A stretch of DNA of 64,000 bases from Batillaria attramentaria. Lineage: Eukaryota > Mollusca > Gastropoda > Batillariidae. Positions 40,778 to 53,139 of the stretch are shown here, in pieces. Made by a program: the position numbers and the translations under genes. The stretch spans positions 892,001 to 956,000 of the forward strand of contig JACVVK020000193.1 of assembly GCA_018292915.2 (NCBI GenBank), in the 5' to 3' direction. The number at the start of each line of letters is the position of its first letter. The stretch's first letter is position 1. Under the pieces are notes generated by a model that was given only the letters and a program-made list of their open reading frames with translations, searched no databases and was not told the origin of the DNA.

Positions 40778-43700
40778 TGGAAAAGGTGAGGTCAGTTACC
40801 GTGCACTCCCCCGGCGACTCTATTAGACTAGTTTAAAAATGAACCTTGGGGTGTGCTGAGCACATTAGATCATTGTTCCCAAAAATCGGCAGGGTTGCAC
40901 CAAGAGTTACAGCCCTTTAAGTGAGGATACTGTCCGCGCTCACTGACCACACGCACCATAATGCATTGACAAGCGGTGATTTCAATCACTCAAAAGTTTC
41001 CCTTATATTTCACAATATAAATAAGACCATGTATGACTATGTTCATAAACGTTTCTTGTCTTCAATAAAACAAACAAAAACAAAATACAGCTGGATACTG
41101 CTTCACAGTGTTGGTTGACGTAAGCCAAGTATTCCACCAGTGGGGAAAGTCTTGAATGGAGGGAGACAATGCCTTGTTCTCTTTCCTTGAGTCTAATGCA
41201 TCATATCTGTGTGCATTTCTTTGTCTCCTATACCGTAAGCGGGGTATTCTGGTTATTTCAAACTTGACTGTGTCCTTCTGCAATGTGTCTTGGTGTCACA
41301 ATATCAGATTTAACCTCCTACCCCCCAAATTGTCAAATTACAAGAAATCTCTCTTGTGGATTATCCCAAGCAATGTTTTGCCAGTAAAACTACTAGCAAT
41401 GAACACGTTTTCAGAGAATGTGTTAATCTCTACCAGAACATGTGAAAAAACGTTAGGTAGAGTGCATCTAAAGCAGCCCTTAAATGCAATATCGTTGTTT
41501 CAAATCGTGATAAAATCAAACAGAACTGCTCTTTTCTGTTTTCTGAAATCAAACATGTTACATCTGTCGGCATGTCTTTGTCTCAGAGAAGCCAGGCGGG
41601 GTATGTTGGTTATTACAAACCTGATTATTTGATGCTGCAATGTGTCTTAGCGTCACAGTAACCGATTTAAGCTCCCCACCCCCAAAATGTTGAATTGCAA
41701 GACATGTCTGTAATGGTAACCCCAAACGATGTTTTGCCACTAGAACTACTACAAATCAACATGTCTGCAGAGAAAATAACAATATGCACCAGAAAAAAAA
41801 TGAACAAAGTCGGATATGGTGCATTAAAACTTGCGCATCATTGTTAATTGCGTGGTTTCAAGTCTTAATAGAATCAGGACATTTTTTGCCATTTTGTCGA
41901 CAAGGTAAAGCTGGTAACCTGGAACCCGGCCCCAGCGACTCTATTAGACCGGTTTAAAAATCAGCCTTAGGGTGTGAAGAACACATTAGATCATTGTTCC
42001 CATAAATCCGTTAGCTTGCACCAACAGTTACAGCTCTTAACGTATATGACCCCCATACGCACTGAAGACAAGCAACAGACTGCAATTGACAGACACGTAA
42101 TTTCAATCACTCAAAACAATTTGTCTTCTATTTGCCAATACAGATCAAACCATCCATGGCAGTGTTTATAAGCGTCTCTAGTCTGAAAAAAAACAAACAG
42201 AAATGAAATACAGCCGGATACTGCTTCACAGTGTTGACTTACGTAAGTCAAGTTTTCCATCATTGCAGAAGATCGTAGATATACGGAGAAAATGCCCTTT
42301 TTACTCTTCTTAACTCAAACGCATCAAAGCTGTCAGCAATTCCTTGTCTCAGGTACCAGCAGTGAGGTATGTGGAATATTCTGAACCTTATTCTGCGGTG
42401 CTGCGATGGGTCTTGGTGTCACAATATGAGATTTAACCTCCTACCCCCCAAAAATGTCAAACGACAAGAAATCTCTTTGTGGATAACCCTGAGCAGTGTT
42501 TCGCCAATGTAACTGCTACCAATCAACACGTTTTCATACAAAGTAATAATATCCGCCCGAACATGTGAAACTGTCAGGTATCGTGCATTAAAACTAGCCA
42601 TTGAAGGGAATTTCGTTGTGTCAAATCTTGATAAAATTAAACAAAACCTACCCTCATCTCTTTTCTTAAATCAGATGCCTTACATCTGCTGTCAGTTTTT
42701 GGTATCTGAAGACCCCGGGGAGGTGTCTGCATTATTTCAAACCTTGTTATTGGAGGCTGCAATGTGTCATGGCATCACAGTATTGGATTTGAGCTCCTCA
42801 CCCCCCAAACACTGTGATGGTGAAGTATAAGACATGTCTGTTAATGGGTAAACACAAGCGATGTTTTACCAACAGAACTACTACACATCAACAGGCCTTC
42901 AGAGAAACCGATAATATGATCCACACAAAAGTAGAAAAGTCAAGCAAGTAGCATTAGAACGAGCACATCATGGCATTCGCGTTGTTTCAAGTCTTAATAG
43001 ATATAAGGAATACAGTCCGTTTCTCTTTTCCTAAATCCAGTGTATCCTATCTATCAGAAATATTTTGTCTCAGAGAACCCATGTGTGGTATCTGGGTTAT
43101 TAAAAACCTGGTTATTGAATGCTACAATGTGCCAGGGTTTCACAGTATTAGATTCAAGTTCCTACCCCCCATCATTTTTAAGTACAGGACATGCCTTTTA
43201 TGGACACCTTCAAGTGAAGTTTTACGAACAGAACTATTGCGAATCAATACTTCTTCAGAGAATAGTTATAATATGCTCCATGCAGAAGTGGAAGAGGTCG
43301 AGTAGGTTGCACTTAAACTAGCACATCATTGCACTCTCTTTGGTTTAGGTCTTAATATAATCAAGGAAAAAACACCATTTTCTCTTTTTTACATCAAATG
43401 TATCATATCGGTCAGCAACCCTTTGTCTCGGAGAGCTCAAGCGGGGTATCTGCATTATAACAAACATGGTAATTTGATATTGCACTGTGCCTGGGATTCA
43501 CAGTATAAAATTTAAGCTCCTACCCCCCATCATGTCGAAGTACAAGACATGTCTTTTATGAATACCTTCAAGCAATATATTACCGAAAGAACTACTATTA
43601 ATCAGATCATCAGAGAAAATAATGAATTGCTCCAGACAAACGTTGAAAAAGTCAGGTAGAATGCATACAACAAGCACATTACCTACGGCAATCTCGTATT

Positions 43701-46462
43701 ATCGTCTTAACAAAATCAAGGAAAAAACGTCAGTATCTCCTTGCTTAAATGAAATGTACCCTATCTGTCAGCAATGTTTTGTCCTATAGAACTGGAGAGA
43801 AGTCTCTGGGTTGTTTCTAGCCTGGCTCTATGATGCTGAGACGTGTCTGGGTGTCACAGCATCAGATGTAAGTTCCTCCCTCCCAAAACTGTAGAATTTC
43901 AGGAGGACATCTCTTATATAGTTCCAAATCCAAGCGATGTTTTGCAGCGCGATAGCTTCAATGCACCCCACCTGACGTCTACTGGTGTATACCATTACGT
44001 TTTGTGATAATGTTTGATTGGCAATAGTTTTATTCGTAAACAACGGTTGAAGATATCCACTAAAAACATTATTTGTACTTTGACATTATGGGAGGGAGGA
44101 ACTTAGATCTAATACTGTGACACTCAAAACAGATCTGAGCATCACAAAACCAGATTTGAAATAGCCTAGAGACTTCACCTGGGTTAAATGAGACAAAATA
44201 TTGCTCACAGATATGATGCATTTGATCTAAGAAGAGAGAAAATGAAGTTTTCCCTCTAATTTTATGAGGCTTCAGTCACTAAAATTGCCATAACATACTA
44301 GGTTTGATGCACTTCACTAGCTGCTTTTCACATGTTCTGGCGCATATCATTACTTATTTATGAAAATGCGTTGACTAGTTGTAGTTTCATTGGCAGGACA
44401 CCGCGTGTGGTTATCCACAAGGAGATTTCTGGTAATTTGAAGTTTTGGGGGGATAGGAGCTTAAATCTAATACTGTGACACCCAGGCATGTTGCAGCATC
44501 GAAACAACAGGTTTGCTATAACTCAGATACCTCACTTGCAATCTCTGAGACAAAGAATTGCTGACAGATTTAATGCATTCGATTCACGAACGAGAAAAGG
44601 GCAGGTTTTGTTTAATTTTATCAAGATTTGACACAACGAAATTCCCTTCAATGGCTAGTTTTAATGCACGATACCTGACAGTTTCACATGTTCGGGCGGA
44701 TATTATTACTTTGTATGAAAACGTGTTGATTGGTATTAGTTACATTGGCAAAACATTGCTTAGGGTTATCCACAAAGAGATTTCTTGTCGTTTGACATTT
44801 TTGGGGGGTAGGAGGTAAAATCTCATATTGTGACACCAAGACCCATCGCAGCACCGCAGAATAAGGTTCAGAATATTCCACATACCTCACTGCTGGTACC
44901 TGAGACAAGGAATTGCTGACAGCTTTGATGCGTTTGAGTTAAGAAGAGTAAAAAGGGCATTTTCTCCGTATATCTACGATCTTCTGCAATGATGGAAAAC
45001 TTGACTTACGTACGTCAACACTGTGAAGCAGTATCCGGCTGTATTTCATTTCTGTTTGTTTTATTTCAGACTAGAGACGCTTATAAACACTGCCATGGAT
45101 GGTTTGATCTGTATTGGCAAATAGAAGACAAATTGTTTTGAGTGATTGAAATTACGTGTCTGTCAATTGCAGTCTGTTGCTTGTCTTCAGTGCGTATGGG
45201 GGTCATATACGTTAAGAGCTGTAACTGTTGGTGCAAGCTAACGGATTTATGGGAACAATGATCTAATGTGTTCTTCACACCCTAAGGCTGATTTTTAAAC
45301 CGGTCTAATAGAGTCGCTGGGGCCGGGTTCCAGGTTACCAGCTTTACCTTGTCGACAAAATGGCAAAAAATGTCCTGATTCTATTAAGACTTGAAACAAC
45401 GCAATTAACAATGATGCGCAAGTTTTATCCGACTTTTTCCATTTTTTTCTGATGCATATTGTTATTTTCTCTGCAGACATGTTGATTTGTAGTAGTTCTA
45501 GTGGCAAAACATCGTTTGGGGTTACCATTACAGACATGTCTTGTAATTCAACATTTTGGGGGGTGGGGAGCTTAAATCGGTTACTGTGACGCTAAGACAC
45601 ATTGCAGCATCAAATAACCAAGTTTGTTATAACCCACATACCCCGCCTGGATTTTCTGAGACAAAGAAATGCCGACAGATGTAACATGTTTAATTTCAGA
45701 AAACAGAAAAGAGCAGTTCTGTTTGATTTTATCACGATTTGAAACAACGATATTGCATTTAAGGGCTGCTTTAGATGCACTCTACCTAACGTTTTTTCAC
45801 ATGTTCTGGTAGAGATTAACACATTCTCTGAAAACGTGTTCATTGCTAGTAGTTTTACTGGCAAAACATTGCTTGGGATAATCCACAAGAGAGATTTCTT
45901 GTAATTTGACAATTTGGGGGGTAGGAGGTTAAATCTGATATTGTGACACCAAGACACATTGCAGAAGGACACAGTCAAGTTTGAAATAACCAGAATACCC
46001 CGCTTACGATGTAGGAGACAAAGAAATGCACACAGATATGATGCATTAGACTCAAGGAAAGAGAACAAGGCATTGTCTCCCTCCATTCAAGACTTTCCCC
46101 ACTGGTGGAATACTTGGCTTACGTCAACCAACACTGTGAAGCAGTATCCAGCTGTATTTTGTTTTTGTTTGTTTTATTGAAGACAAGAAACGTTTATGAA
46201 CATAGTCATACATGGTCTTATTTATATTGTGAAATATAAGGGAAACTTTTGAGTGATTGAAATCACCGCTTGTCAATGCATTATGGTGCGTGTGGTCAGT
46301 GAGCGCGGACAGACCCTCACTTAAAGGGCTGTAACTCTTGGTGCAACCCTGCCGATTTTTGGGAACAATGATCTAATGTGCTCAGCACACCCCAAGGTTC
46401 ATTTTTAAACTAGTCTAATAGAGTCGCCGGGGGAGTGCACGGTAACCGACCTCACCTTTTCC
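40778..46462. mobile_element. Giant foldback (long inverted repeat) element of ~360-bp subrepeats
   Basis: Left arm 40778 to about 42655 and right arm about 44590 to 46462 are near-identical inverted copies, each ~1.87 kb. Both start at the outside with AGTGGAAAAGGTGAGGTC. Arms and the ~1.9-kb loop consist of a ~360-bp subrepeat, recognisable by TTGCCAGTAAAACTACTAGC-like blocks at 41379, 41735, 42502, 42867, 43222 and 43581 on the plus strand. The same block occurs inverted from about 44020 onward (44380, 44735, 45486, 45845), so orientation switches near 44000. A 158-codon frame appears in both arms (41156-41632 plus, 45610-46086 minus) only because they are copies. No transposase was seen and no target duplication is certain. 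Architecture resembles foldback elements. Confidence 0.8.
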
Positions 46463-46716
46463 ACTATTGTCTATTGCTTCCTCAGCAACCGTGTAGAACC
46501 CGTCAGCGACTTTGGCAGGCGAGATTCAATTTTCTCAAAATATGACGTTAGCGAAATATTCAGTGGTTTACTGACCTGGGATATTCTGAATAGTTTCGCA
46601 AAGTCGAAGGACGCGGTCTCGCTCCTCACATCAAACAGCAATATTTATCTACTAGTGGTTTTAAGTTTCTATAAATGTTCGTGTGAAAATCTACTTTAGA
46701 TTTTCGTATCAACAAG
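46463..46716. other. No gene recognised; leader of piggyBac-like remnant
   Basis: Non-repetitive sequence ending CAACAAGATGGCGGCGCG, possibly the 5' leader of the following transposase-like frame. Confidence 0.3.
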
Positions 46717-47230
46717 ATGGCGGCGCGATCATTACGTAATGGGGATAATCGTGGAATTTTGTTCAATATTCCGGGGAATGGTGCAGAAAGTGAAGATTAG
46801 AGTGTGGCAAGATTCGTAGATTTGGACGGCGGTTTTCCTGATTCCTTCGGGCATGTAGAAGAATTGGAAGAAAATGACTCTGATGATGGGAAGGAGGAGG
46901 TGATCAATCTACACTGATCAGTCGAGTTCCGGTGGGTGTGGAAGATGTGTACTGCGAAGGGAGTCCAGGAAAGTTGGAGAGGGATGAGTAGAGGCAGTAC
47001 TGGGAGGCAACGGAGTAAAACTGGAGGGAGTGCTAGATTAGATTCTGACTCTCACAGCAGTTTTCATAATCACATACACAGACAGTATCCATTCTACGAA
47101 GGTGAGCATGGTCCTACTGTGTTTCCCCCTGCTGACTGTGACATGATAGACACTTGGGATATTCTTTTCCCTGGACTTTGTCATGTTATTGCAGAGCACT
47201 GAACAAACCAGTATGCTAGACAGATAGGTG
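46717..47230 (+). pseudogene. piggyBac-like transposase N-terminal remnant
   Basis: One plus-strand frame starting ATGGCGGCGCGATCATTACG is broken by TAG (about 46798), TGA (about 46915) and TGA (about 47200). It shows an acidic N-terminus (EELEENDSDDGKEEV), then HRQYPFYEGEHGP, DMIDTWDILFPGL and, across the last stop, TNQYARQIG. piggyBac transposases and PGBD proteins have an acidic N-terminal region and a block of the form F.G.PG...D.F.LFF...I..ETNRYA, which this resembles. The catalytic DDD core is not found downstream. The family call rests on one block. Confidence 0.4.
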
Positions 47231-47564
47231 TGCATTGGTGCAGCAGGAAGTGTGTGTGTGTGGGGGGGGGGGGGGGGCTGAAAAGCAGGGCACACTGTGC
47301 ATTTTGCTGTGGCATTGGTCTGTACATAGGTATTGCAAGTATGATCTCAGGCAGTGTACAGATAGATCTCATGTCAGACTCACCATCAGCTATTTCAGTA
47401 AGTCTGCAGTACAATTCAGCTGTATACCAAAGTGTTTTGTGTGTGTTTGAACAGTCTATGAAGTACATGTATCATGCAAGATCAGTACAAATGAGGACTG
47501 AAGAGAAACCATGCACACCATCACAATTTTTTTTTTTTTTTTTTTTTACAGATCTGTGGGGTAA

Positions 47565-47605
<41 letters not shown>

Positions 47606-48741
47606 AACATCACTTTGATCTGCATGTATGCATTTATTTCAGGCCCAGCTCCGGCTCAAAACAACCAGCTCCTGCAAATATGTTTACAAATGTGTCCTCA
47701 TCTGGTATCGTGTTCAACATGGCGATTATTCAAGTCAACACCAAGTGGTAAGTTAGGTCCACTTTTGCTTTTTTGTTTTAATGTTAAAGTTAGCAACAAG
47801 CATACCAGACCTCTATTGTGTCGAATCCATGTACATGTACTACAAACTGAGAGCAAAGATTACATATTCTTAAACTGGCCTAAGTCTGTGTTTAACTGAT
47901 ATGAAATCCCCTCAGAAAGCAATCGCCAGTGATATATCCCTGCCTACCATGGGATTTAAACCTGCTGCAGGATCTACAGACCGGGCATCTTGGACACTAA
48001 AATTCCCTCGTTAAAATTATCTTTTGTTACCATAATGGTGATGTCAAAGCCGGTTGTAATAGGACAAGACCTTTTCCAGTATAACACTATTGACACTTGT
48101 GAAATTCAGTCCCAAAATTCCCTCATCTAATCGGACACTTGACGCTAAATTTAAACTGCCATACCCCCGCCCCCACCTTTTTGAAATAAATTTAGTACTA
48201 AACTCTGTTTGAAACGTTTGTAGGTGTGCTGGTTGGTTGTATGTTTGTTTGTACTGCTACATTTTCATTTTGAAGGTTATAACACTAAAGCAAAGTAGAC
48301 ACAATATAGTGTGAATCTGACTTGGCTAGGGCTGAAGGAACAGTGAGAATCTTAAGAATAATTTTTATATTATTATTATATTTCAGGTATACATTTTCTG
48401 TTATCTGTAGTTTGCTAGTTGTCCAAGCACTTGTTTCACTGTTGTAACATTTGAAAGAAATGGTATTTAGTTTTGTTTTTGTTTTTACCATGACACATTA
48501 CTGTATGGTCAGTCCTAAATCTGATCAGTTTCCATGTGCTGTCATGTTTCCAGCCTGAATGGTAAACTTTGTCCCCATTGGCCAAAATGTTTGTGTTGTA
48601 ACTGATCAACATGTGTCTAGAAATAAATGTACAAAAGGAAACGTTTGATAATGTGTGACCTTCCAAGTGATGTCCTAATCACAAGGCTGATAAATTTCAA
48701 CATACACTACCTGAACATTAAGTCTTTCGATGTTTCTCATT

Positions 48742-48785
<44 letters not shown>

Positions 48786-48976
48786 ATTAAACAGTACAAG
48801 TAATACTAAAATATAAATAAATACGGTTGGTGTGCCCATGTATGCATTTTTGTTTGCAGTACAACAGACCTAGTTGCATATGAATTAAAATATACAATGT
48901 GTACTATCTGCCAAACATAAAAAAAGTCTTACGGACAACCTTCGCCCGTCAGGAATCTGATGTCTGACCATTCGCT
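47231..48976. other. No confident gene; microsatellites and a doubtful exon
   Basis: A poly(G) run (47262-47278), a poly(T) tract (47527-47547), and (GT)n tracts at 47571-47603 and 48745-48782. A segment at 47643-47750 sits between a fair acceptor (ATTTATTTCAG) and a good donor (GTAAGT), but none of its frames shows a known domain. I see nothing else. Confidence 0.35.
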
Positions 48977-49459
48977 GTGTCTGGTCTGACCAACTCAAAG
49001 GACAACCAAAAGCCTAATTTACAAAGATCCTCATCCACTCACCAAGCATGTTTCGACTGTCTTATCAGCAGTCCCAAGCACAGACATGAATGCTTTTTAG
49101 AAACATACAACAACAGAGGGAAAACCAAAGATCATCAATACAATTTTATTGATCGTCTTCAGCAAACTGGATCATTTCGCTCCAAAGAAAAAAACATTTG
49201 AAAACAAGTGCCCACATACAAAGGTGATGCGCATGGTGCCATTGACGTCAAGAGTCTGACAATGCGAAGTGGCAACATTTTCAGTTTGAACCATGTTGCT
49301 GTTTTCCCCGCTCACGCTGCCAAACATGTAATGCTCTTGGTACATTACAGGGACAAAAAAGATGAGAGTCTTGATTTGTGTAGGATGGACTTAAATCATC
49401 TGTTCAGATTCAACGTTGTCCATTATTATTACTGTTTTGCGTTTGATTATGCATGTTAG
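48977..49459 (+). pseudogene. Unidentified coding remnant with one in-frame stop
   Basis: A single frame runs 161 codons with one TGA at about 49199. The first half has a Cys/His cluster (QACFDCLISSPKHRHECF). The second half reads KGDAHGAIDVKSLTMRSG, NHVAVFPAHAAKHVMLLVHY and DLNHLFRFNVVHYYY. The composition is protein-like and not low complexity, and continuity across the stop suggests a decayed gene or transposon ORF. I do not recognise the family. Confidence 0.3.
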
Positions 49460-50494
49460 TTTACACCGACCTTGTCCCTGGAAAGCAAAACTGCACGTAC
49501 AATATAACACACTGGATTATGTGACGGTGATTTTGTAAAGTTTAAAAAAGTACAGCAGCTGTGTAATAGTGCCTGGCGTATTTTACGCCCCGCCCCCTTT
49601 TTTCCTTTTATTCTTTCTCCTCACTACCATCCTTCCACGTGAATATGCTTGTCGGCTCACAATCTAGATCTAGAGAGACATAAGTGACATAAACTGACAC
49701 TCACACATCAGTGATCACATCAAATCAGTGGTAATCAGAAATTCAGTCATCAAAGAAAAATCTCGTGTGTTTGTGTAGATCTTTCTGCTATGCGGTTGGG
49801 AGGAATCAGCATGCCGGCCTGTCAGATTCGAGGGATCTTGAACTGACTTACGTTTTAGTTGAAAGATCTTTTAAGAAAAGCTTGTAGAAAGCAGTACAGG
49901 ACCTGTGAGATTTTTCAGCCAACTGTTTTTGAGACTGACAAATAGATATTACACCAATTCCTGTTATTCTGTCAGCTTTTGTCTGATCTGCCCACCTTTA
50001 GAAATCTCCGACTTTTCCCGCGGTTTTCTATTCAGGCACGCATGCGCCGACACCTTGCAAATGGCTGCCAAGCAGACGAACCTCAGCTCGCAGTGTTAGA
50101 GTTGGGCATTTTCTACTCAGACAATCATGCACGGTAGCTTGTAAGGCCTAAGTGTATATTTTCATGGAGCGTTATTCAGCGTCACTTGTATCCTATCAGT
50201 ATTTAAATATTGGTCCAGCCACCACAGAGATATTAATGTGTTAAATTTTTTTCTACGCTAGGATCCATGACTCTCGATTTCAGGAGAGAGGAGACCATGA
50301 CTAGTTCGTTCCCTGCATGGTGTGAGTGCGTCAGTGTGTGTAGATGGTTCGTCTGAATGCGTGCGTCGTCTTGCACCACCCAAAACGGCCACACCCACAC
50401 AACAAGTCTGACCGACATTATCTTGCAGCGAACATTTCTGAAGAGAAACAAGCAGTTATTACACTTTTGTTCCGACAGTACTTTTAGTACGTAC
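49460..50494. other. No gene recognised
   Basis: Start of the proposed first intron of gene B (the intron runs leftwards from the donor at 50494). No repeat or domain recognised. Confidence 0.4.
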
Positions 50495-50549
50495 CTCTGA
50501 CTCCACAAATCGCCACACTCCAGATGAACAGCACGAAGAGTAGCATCAT
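50495..50549 (-). CDS. First coding exon of IgSF receptor (gene B): signal peptide
   Basis: From ATG at 50547-50549 on the minus strand it encodes MMLLFVLFIWSVAICGVR, a textbook signal peptide, and breaks after one base of the next codon at GTCAGAG before GTACGT (donor at 50494-50493). Phase 1 after the signal peptide is the usual layout of Ig-domain receptors and fits the phase-1 Ig exon at 11753-12079. The junction codon would be Ala, giving CGVRA-VSMESC, a plausible signal peptidase site. A second ATG follows directly and either could be used. Upstream lie a short leader with a 9-codon upstream frame and a TATA box. Targets the product to the secretory pathway. Confidence 0.6.
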
Positions 50550-50715
50550 TGCTGCAGTGTGAAAGTTCTACACATGAGCACTTTGTATTCGCTGTCGTGT
50601 GACTGAAGCGGGATCCCGGTAGTGGAAACACAGACAAGCAAAAATAGACGTCAGCGTTAAGCCCCCAGCATGCGCGACTACAGCTAGTTCTGCACTTTAG
50701 TTATCTGTATATATA
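50550..50715 (-). promoter_or_regulatory. Core promoter and 5' leader of gene B
   Basis: A TATATATA motif (50708-50715, read on the minus strand as CCGTATATATACAG) lies about 160 bp upstream of the signal-peptide ATG, leaving room for a start site near 50680 and a leader of ~130 bases. A TGACGTC motif lies in between (about 50648). The leader has an upstream ATG whose 9-codon frame (MCRTFTLQQ) ends at a TGA overlapping the main start codons, which could restrain translation. Confidence 0.45.
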
Positions 50716-52661
50716 CGGCTACGTATACGATCACTTCCTTCTTGGGCTGGTTAAAATGTGTTCACAATTTGAACCACAATTCACGGGTCGTGAAGAAATG
50801 GGAAAACGAAAGTGAATGCACACCAATTGTTTCATATACAGCTGTAAAATCAATGCGTTATTGTTTTGAAAGGCAGGCATGCACTTTGAAGATTTGTTGC
50901 GAGAGGGTATTCAGAACAAGAAACGTTTGTTCATGGGTACGACCCAGTTTCCTGAAAAGCTGATCGGTTTTAGTCAGTGCTGTTACGCCACACCTTGCGC
51001 GTGCGCAAACACAGGTACCCACACAAAAGAGTACAATGTTAGATACACGTTTTCACCGGCAACGCACACTCAAATTATCTATACTGGCCGGCTGCGTATG
51101 TGTACATGTGCGAATTCATGTTCTATATAGCGAAGTGTGAGAACGTTCGCCGTTATAGTTACAGATTGTGTGTTAACGGTGAATCGTTTTACTGCCTCGT
51201 TTGACGTAAGGCCGGTGTACTGTGTATACAAAGGGTGCACACTATAAAACGGGTGATAACATGAAACACGACGTGTCCTTGACACTCTGCACTGGTTTCT
51301 ACACGGTCGGGCTATCTATAGGTTTACAGCAACGCTGACTGGGGCTACACTGTAATACGAGTATAGCCGGGGTACCAGTACAAGTACTCTCGTACCAGTT
51401 ACACCACTGTGCTAGCGGAGATCCGAATGAAACACTATGTATATGATATTTTGTTCCTTGTCTGATCTGTTGGCAACTCAAACGTCGCCATTTTTGTGAC
51501 GGCTTAATGTTTACGCATGCAGGTAATACCCTACAATTAAAGCCTCAACAGGCGTATAAATAACGCACGGAAAGAACGGAAGCAGTTTCTTTCAAATGTT
51601 TGACAGGGTAACGTCAGAGGAGGTTTTCCTGAAATTGTCCGACAACAAAGCAGTTTGTGAGTTTGACAGTCTGCATGAATGCAAGTTTCACACCAAGACT
51701 CCTAATCATATCCCAGTTTAGGCGGAAAAAGTAGCGTGGCGGCTTTTATGAACGATCAAACCTTAGAAGTGGATAGAATTTAAACCGAACAAGGCGTTCA
51801 AGGGTCAAGGTGAAATCGTGACTAGGAGAAACGTTTGAAGAGTGTTCCAGTGATTTCCAGAGCATAGTCCTTCAAACTAAAGCCAAAGTGTGACATATTA
51901 ACTACTTGTAAAGGCGGCTTCCGACGAGCGAGCAGCTAGCAGCTTCTTTGACAGTAGCTGTGAAAAACGCGGGTGGTTCCCTTCTTCGAAAGGCGACCAA
52001 CATACACGAGGCTGCCTGCTCACATAGAGGAACATTAATGGAACGGACATCATTTCCTGTAGGCAGTCGTCAGCGCTTTGCACTCCGATAACTTACTGAA
52101 CCAGATGGGAAATTACTATGAGCGATTTAAAAATGGTACAGCCAGGCGTCACACTCGTTCATTGCATGAACGCTGTAAGGGAAAAGGGAACTTTTCCTCT
52201 TGAATCAATTTTACTCTCGTATCCCATAGCTGTCAGACAAACAGCGTACACTCCATCATTAGGTGACTTGTTGCCTTTCTTCTGCGATCAGTTATTGACA
52301 GAAATACTGTTATTCGCACACTCAGGGGAAGGCCAGTTGTCCAAGCCAGTTGTTTCATCGACAAGTCAGGAAAATCTGTTTTACCCCAACTAGTCAGTTT
52401 TCTTTCCTCCACAGTGTATCAGTTGTTTTTTTTTTTTTTTTTTTTTTGGTGGCCAGACATAGAGATGACTAAAACTATGCTCTGACTTCAGTTGGCGATC
52501 AGTTTTTACCAGCAGCGTGTTTGTTTGCTTTTGTGGTTCGTGTGTGTTTGTTCTCTATTACAGTAGTATGCAGGCTGATACCCCAAGAAAAAGTATGTGG
52601 TCATTTGTACACAACCACCCATTTTTTGCTCACTTGTGTAATAAGATGTGTGTGTGTGTGC

Positions 52662-52708
<47 letters not shown>

Positions 52709-52844
52709 GGTAATTGGCAAACTGCCCTGGGGGACTTTTGTTTGTACCGTTTGACGTGTCGGACCTGCGGTAGAAAGCATCATCTTCTAAACGTTTAATG
52801 TTTTCATGTTTGCTACTCTACACCACAGTATTAAGCACATTTCT

Positions 52845-52875
<31 letters not shown>

Positions 52876-53139
52876 CCATGAAATAACCAGAACATTTGCC
52901 TAGTCTGATGTAAGATTATTTTTTTTTCACATATACTATTTGATATGATCAGTTTATTTACAGTAGAAACGCCAGAGATAGAGTCAGGCATACGTTTTCA
53001 AGGTCCCCTAGAAGAGGAAAACAGTACGTTTTATCAAGAACAGGAAACGGCGACGATGTCAGGTCAAGTCAAAACCAACAAAGGGGGAGGGGGGGGGGGG
53101 GTGGTGGGGAGGAATATAGGAAACGGCGGTGAATGTTGC
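50716..53139. other. No gene recognised; simple repeats
   Basis: Upstream of the gene B promoter. Contains poly(T) at 52425-52447, (GT)n at 52648-52708, (CA)n at 52850-52878 and poly(G) near 53085-53108. Open frames at 51898-52083 (minus) and 52118-52393 (plus) have no recognised domain. Confidence 0.4.

Noticed and set aside
41156..46086. A conserved 158-residue protein gene present twice (41156-41632 plus, 45610-46086 minus)
   Set aside because: The frames are identical only because they lie in inverted copies of a tandem subrepeat. Neighbouring units have the frame broken, and there is no domain.
47643..47750. An exon between ATTTATTTCAG and GTAAGT
   Set aside because: Splice sites are good but no frame encodes a recognisable domain and there are no partner exons of matching phase. 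Left as doubtful in the region note.
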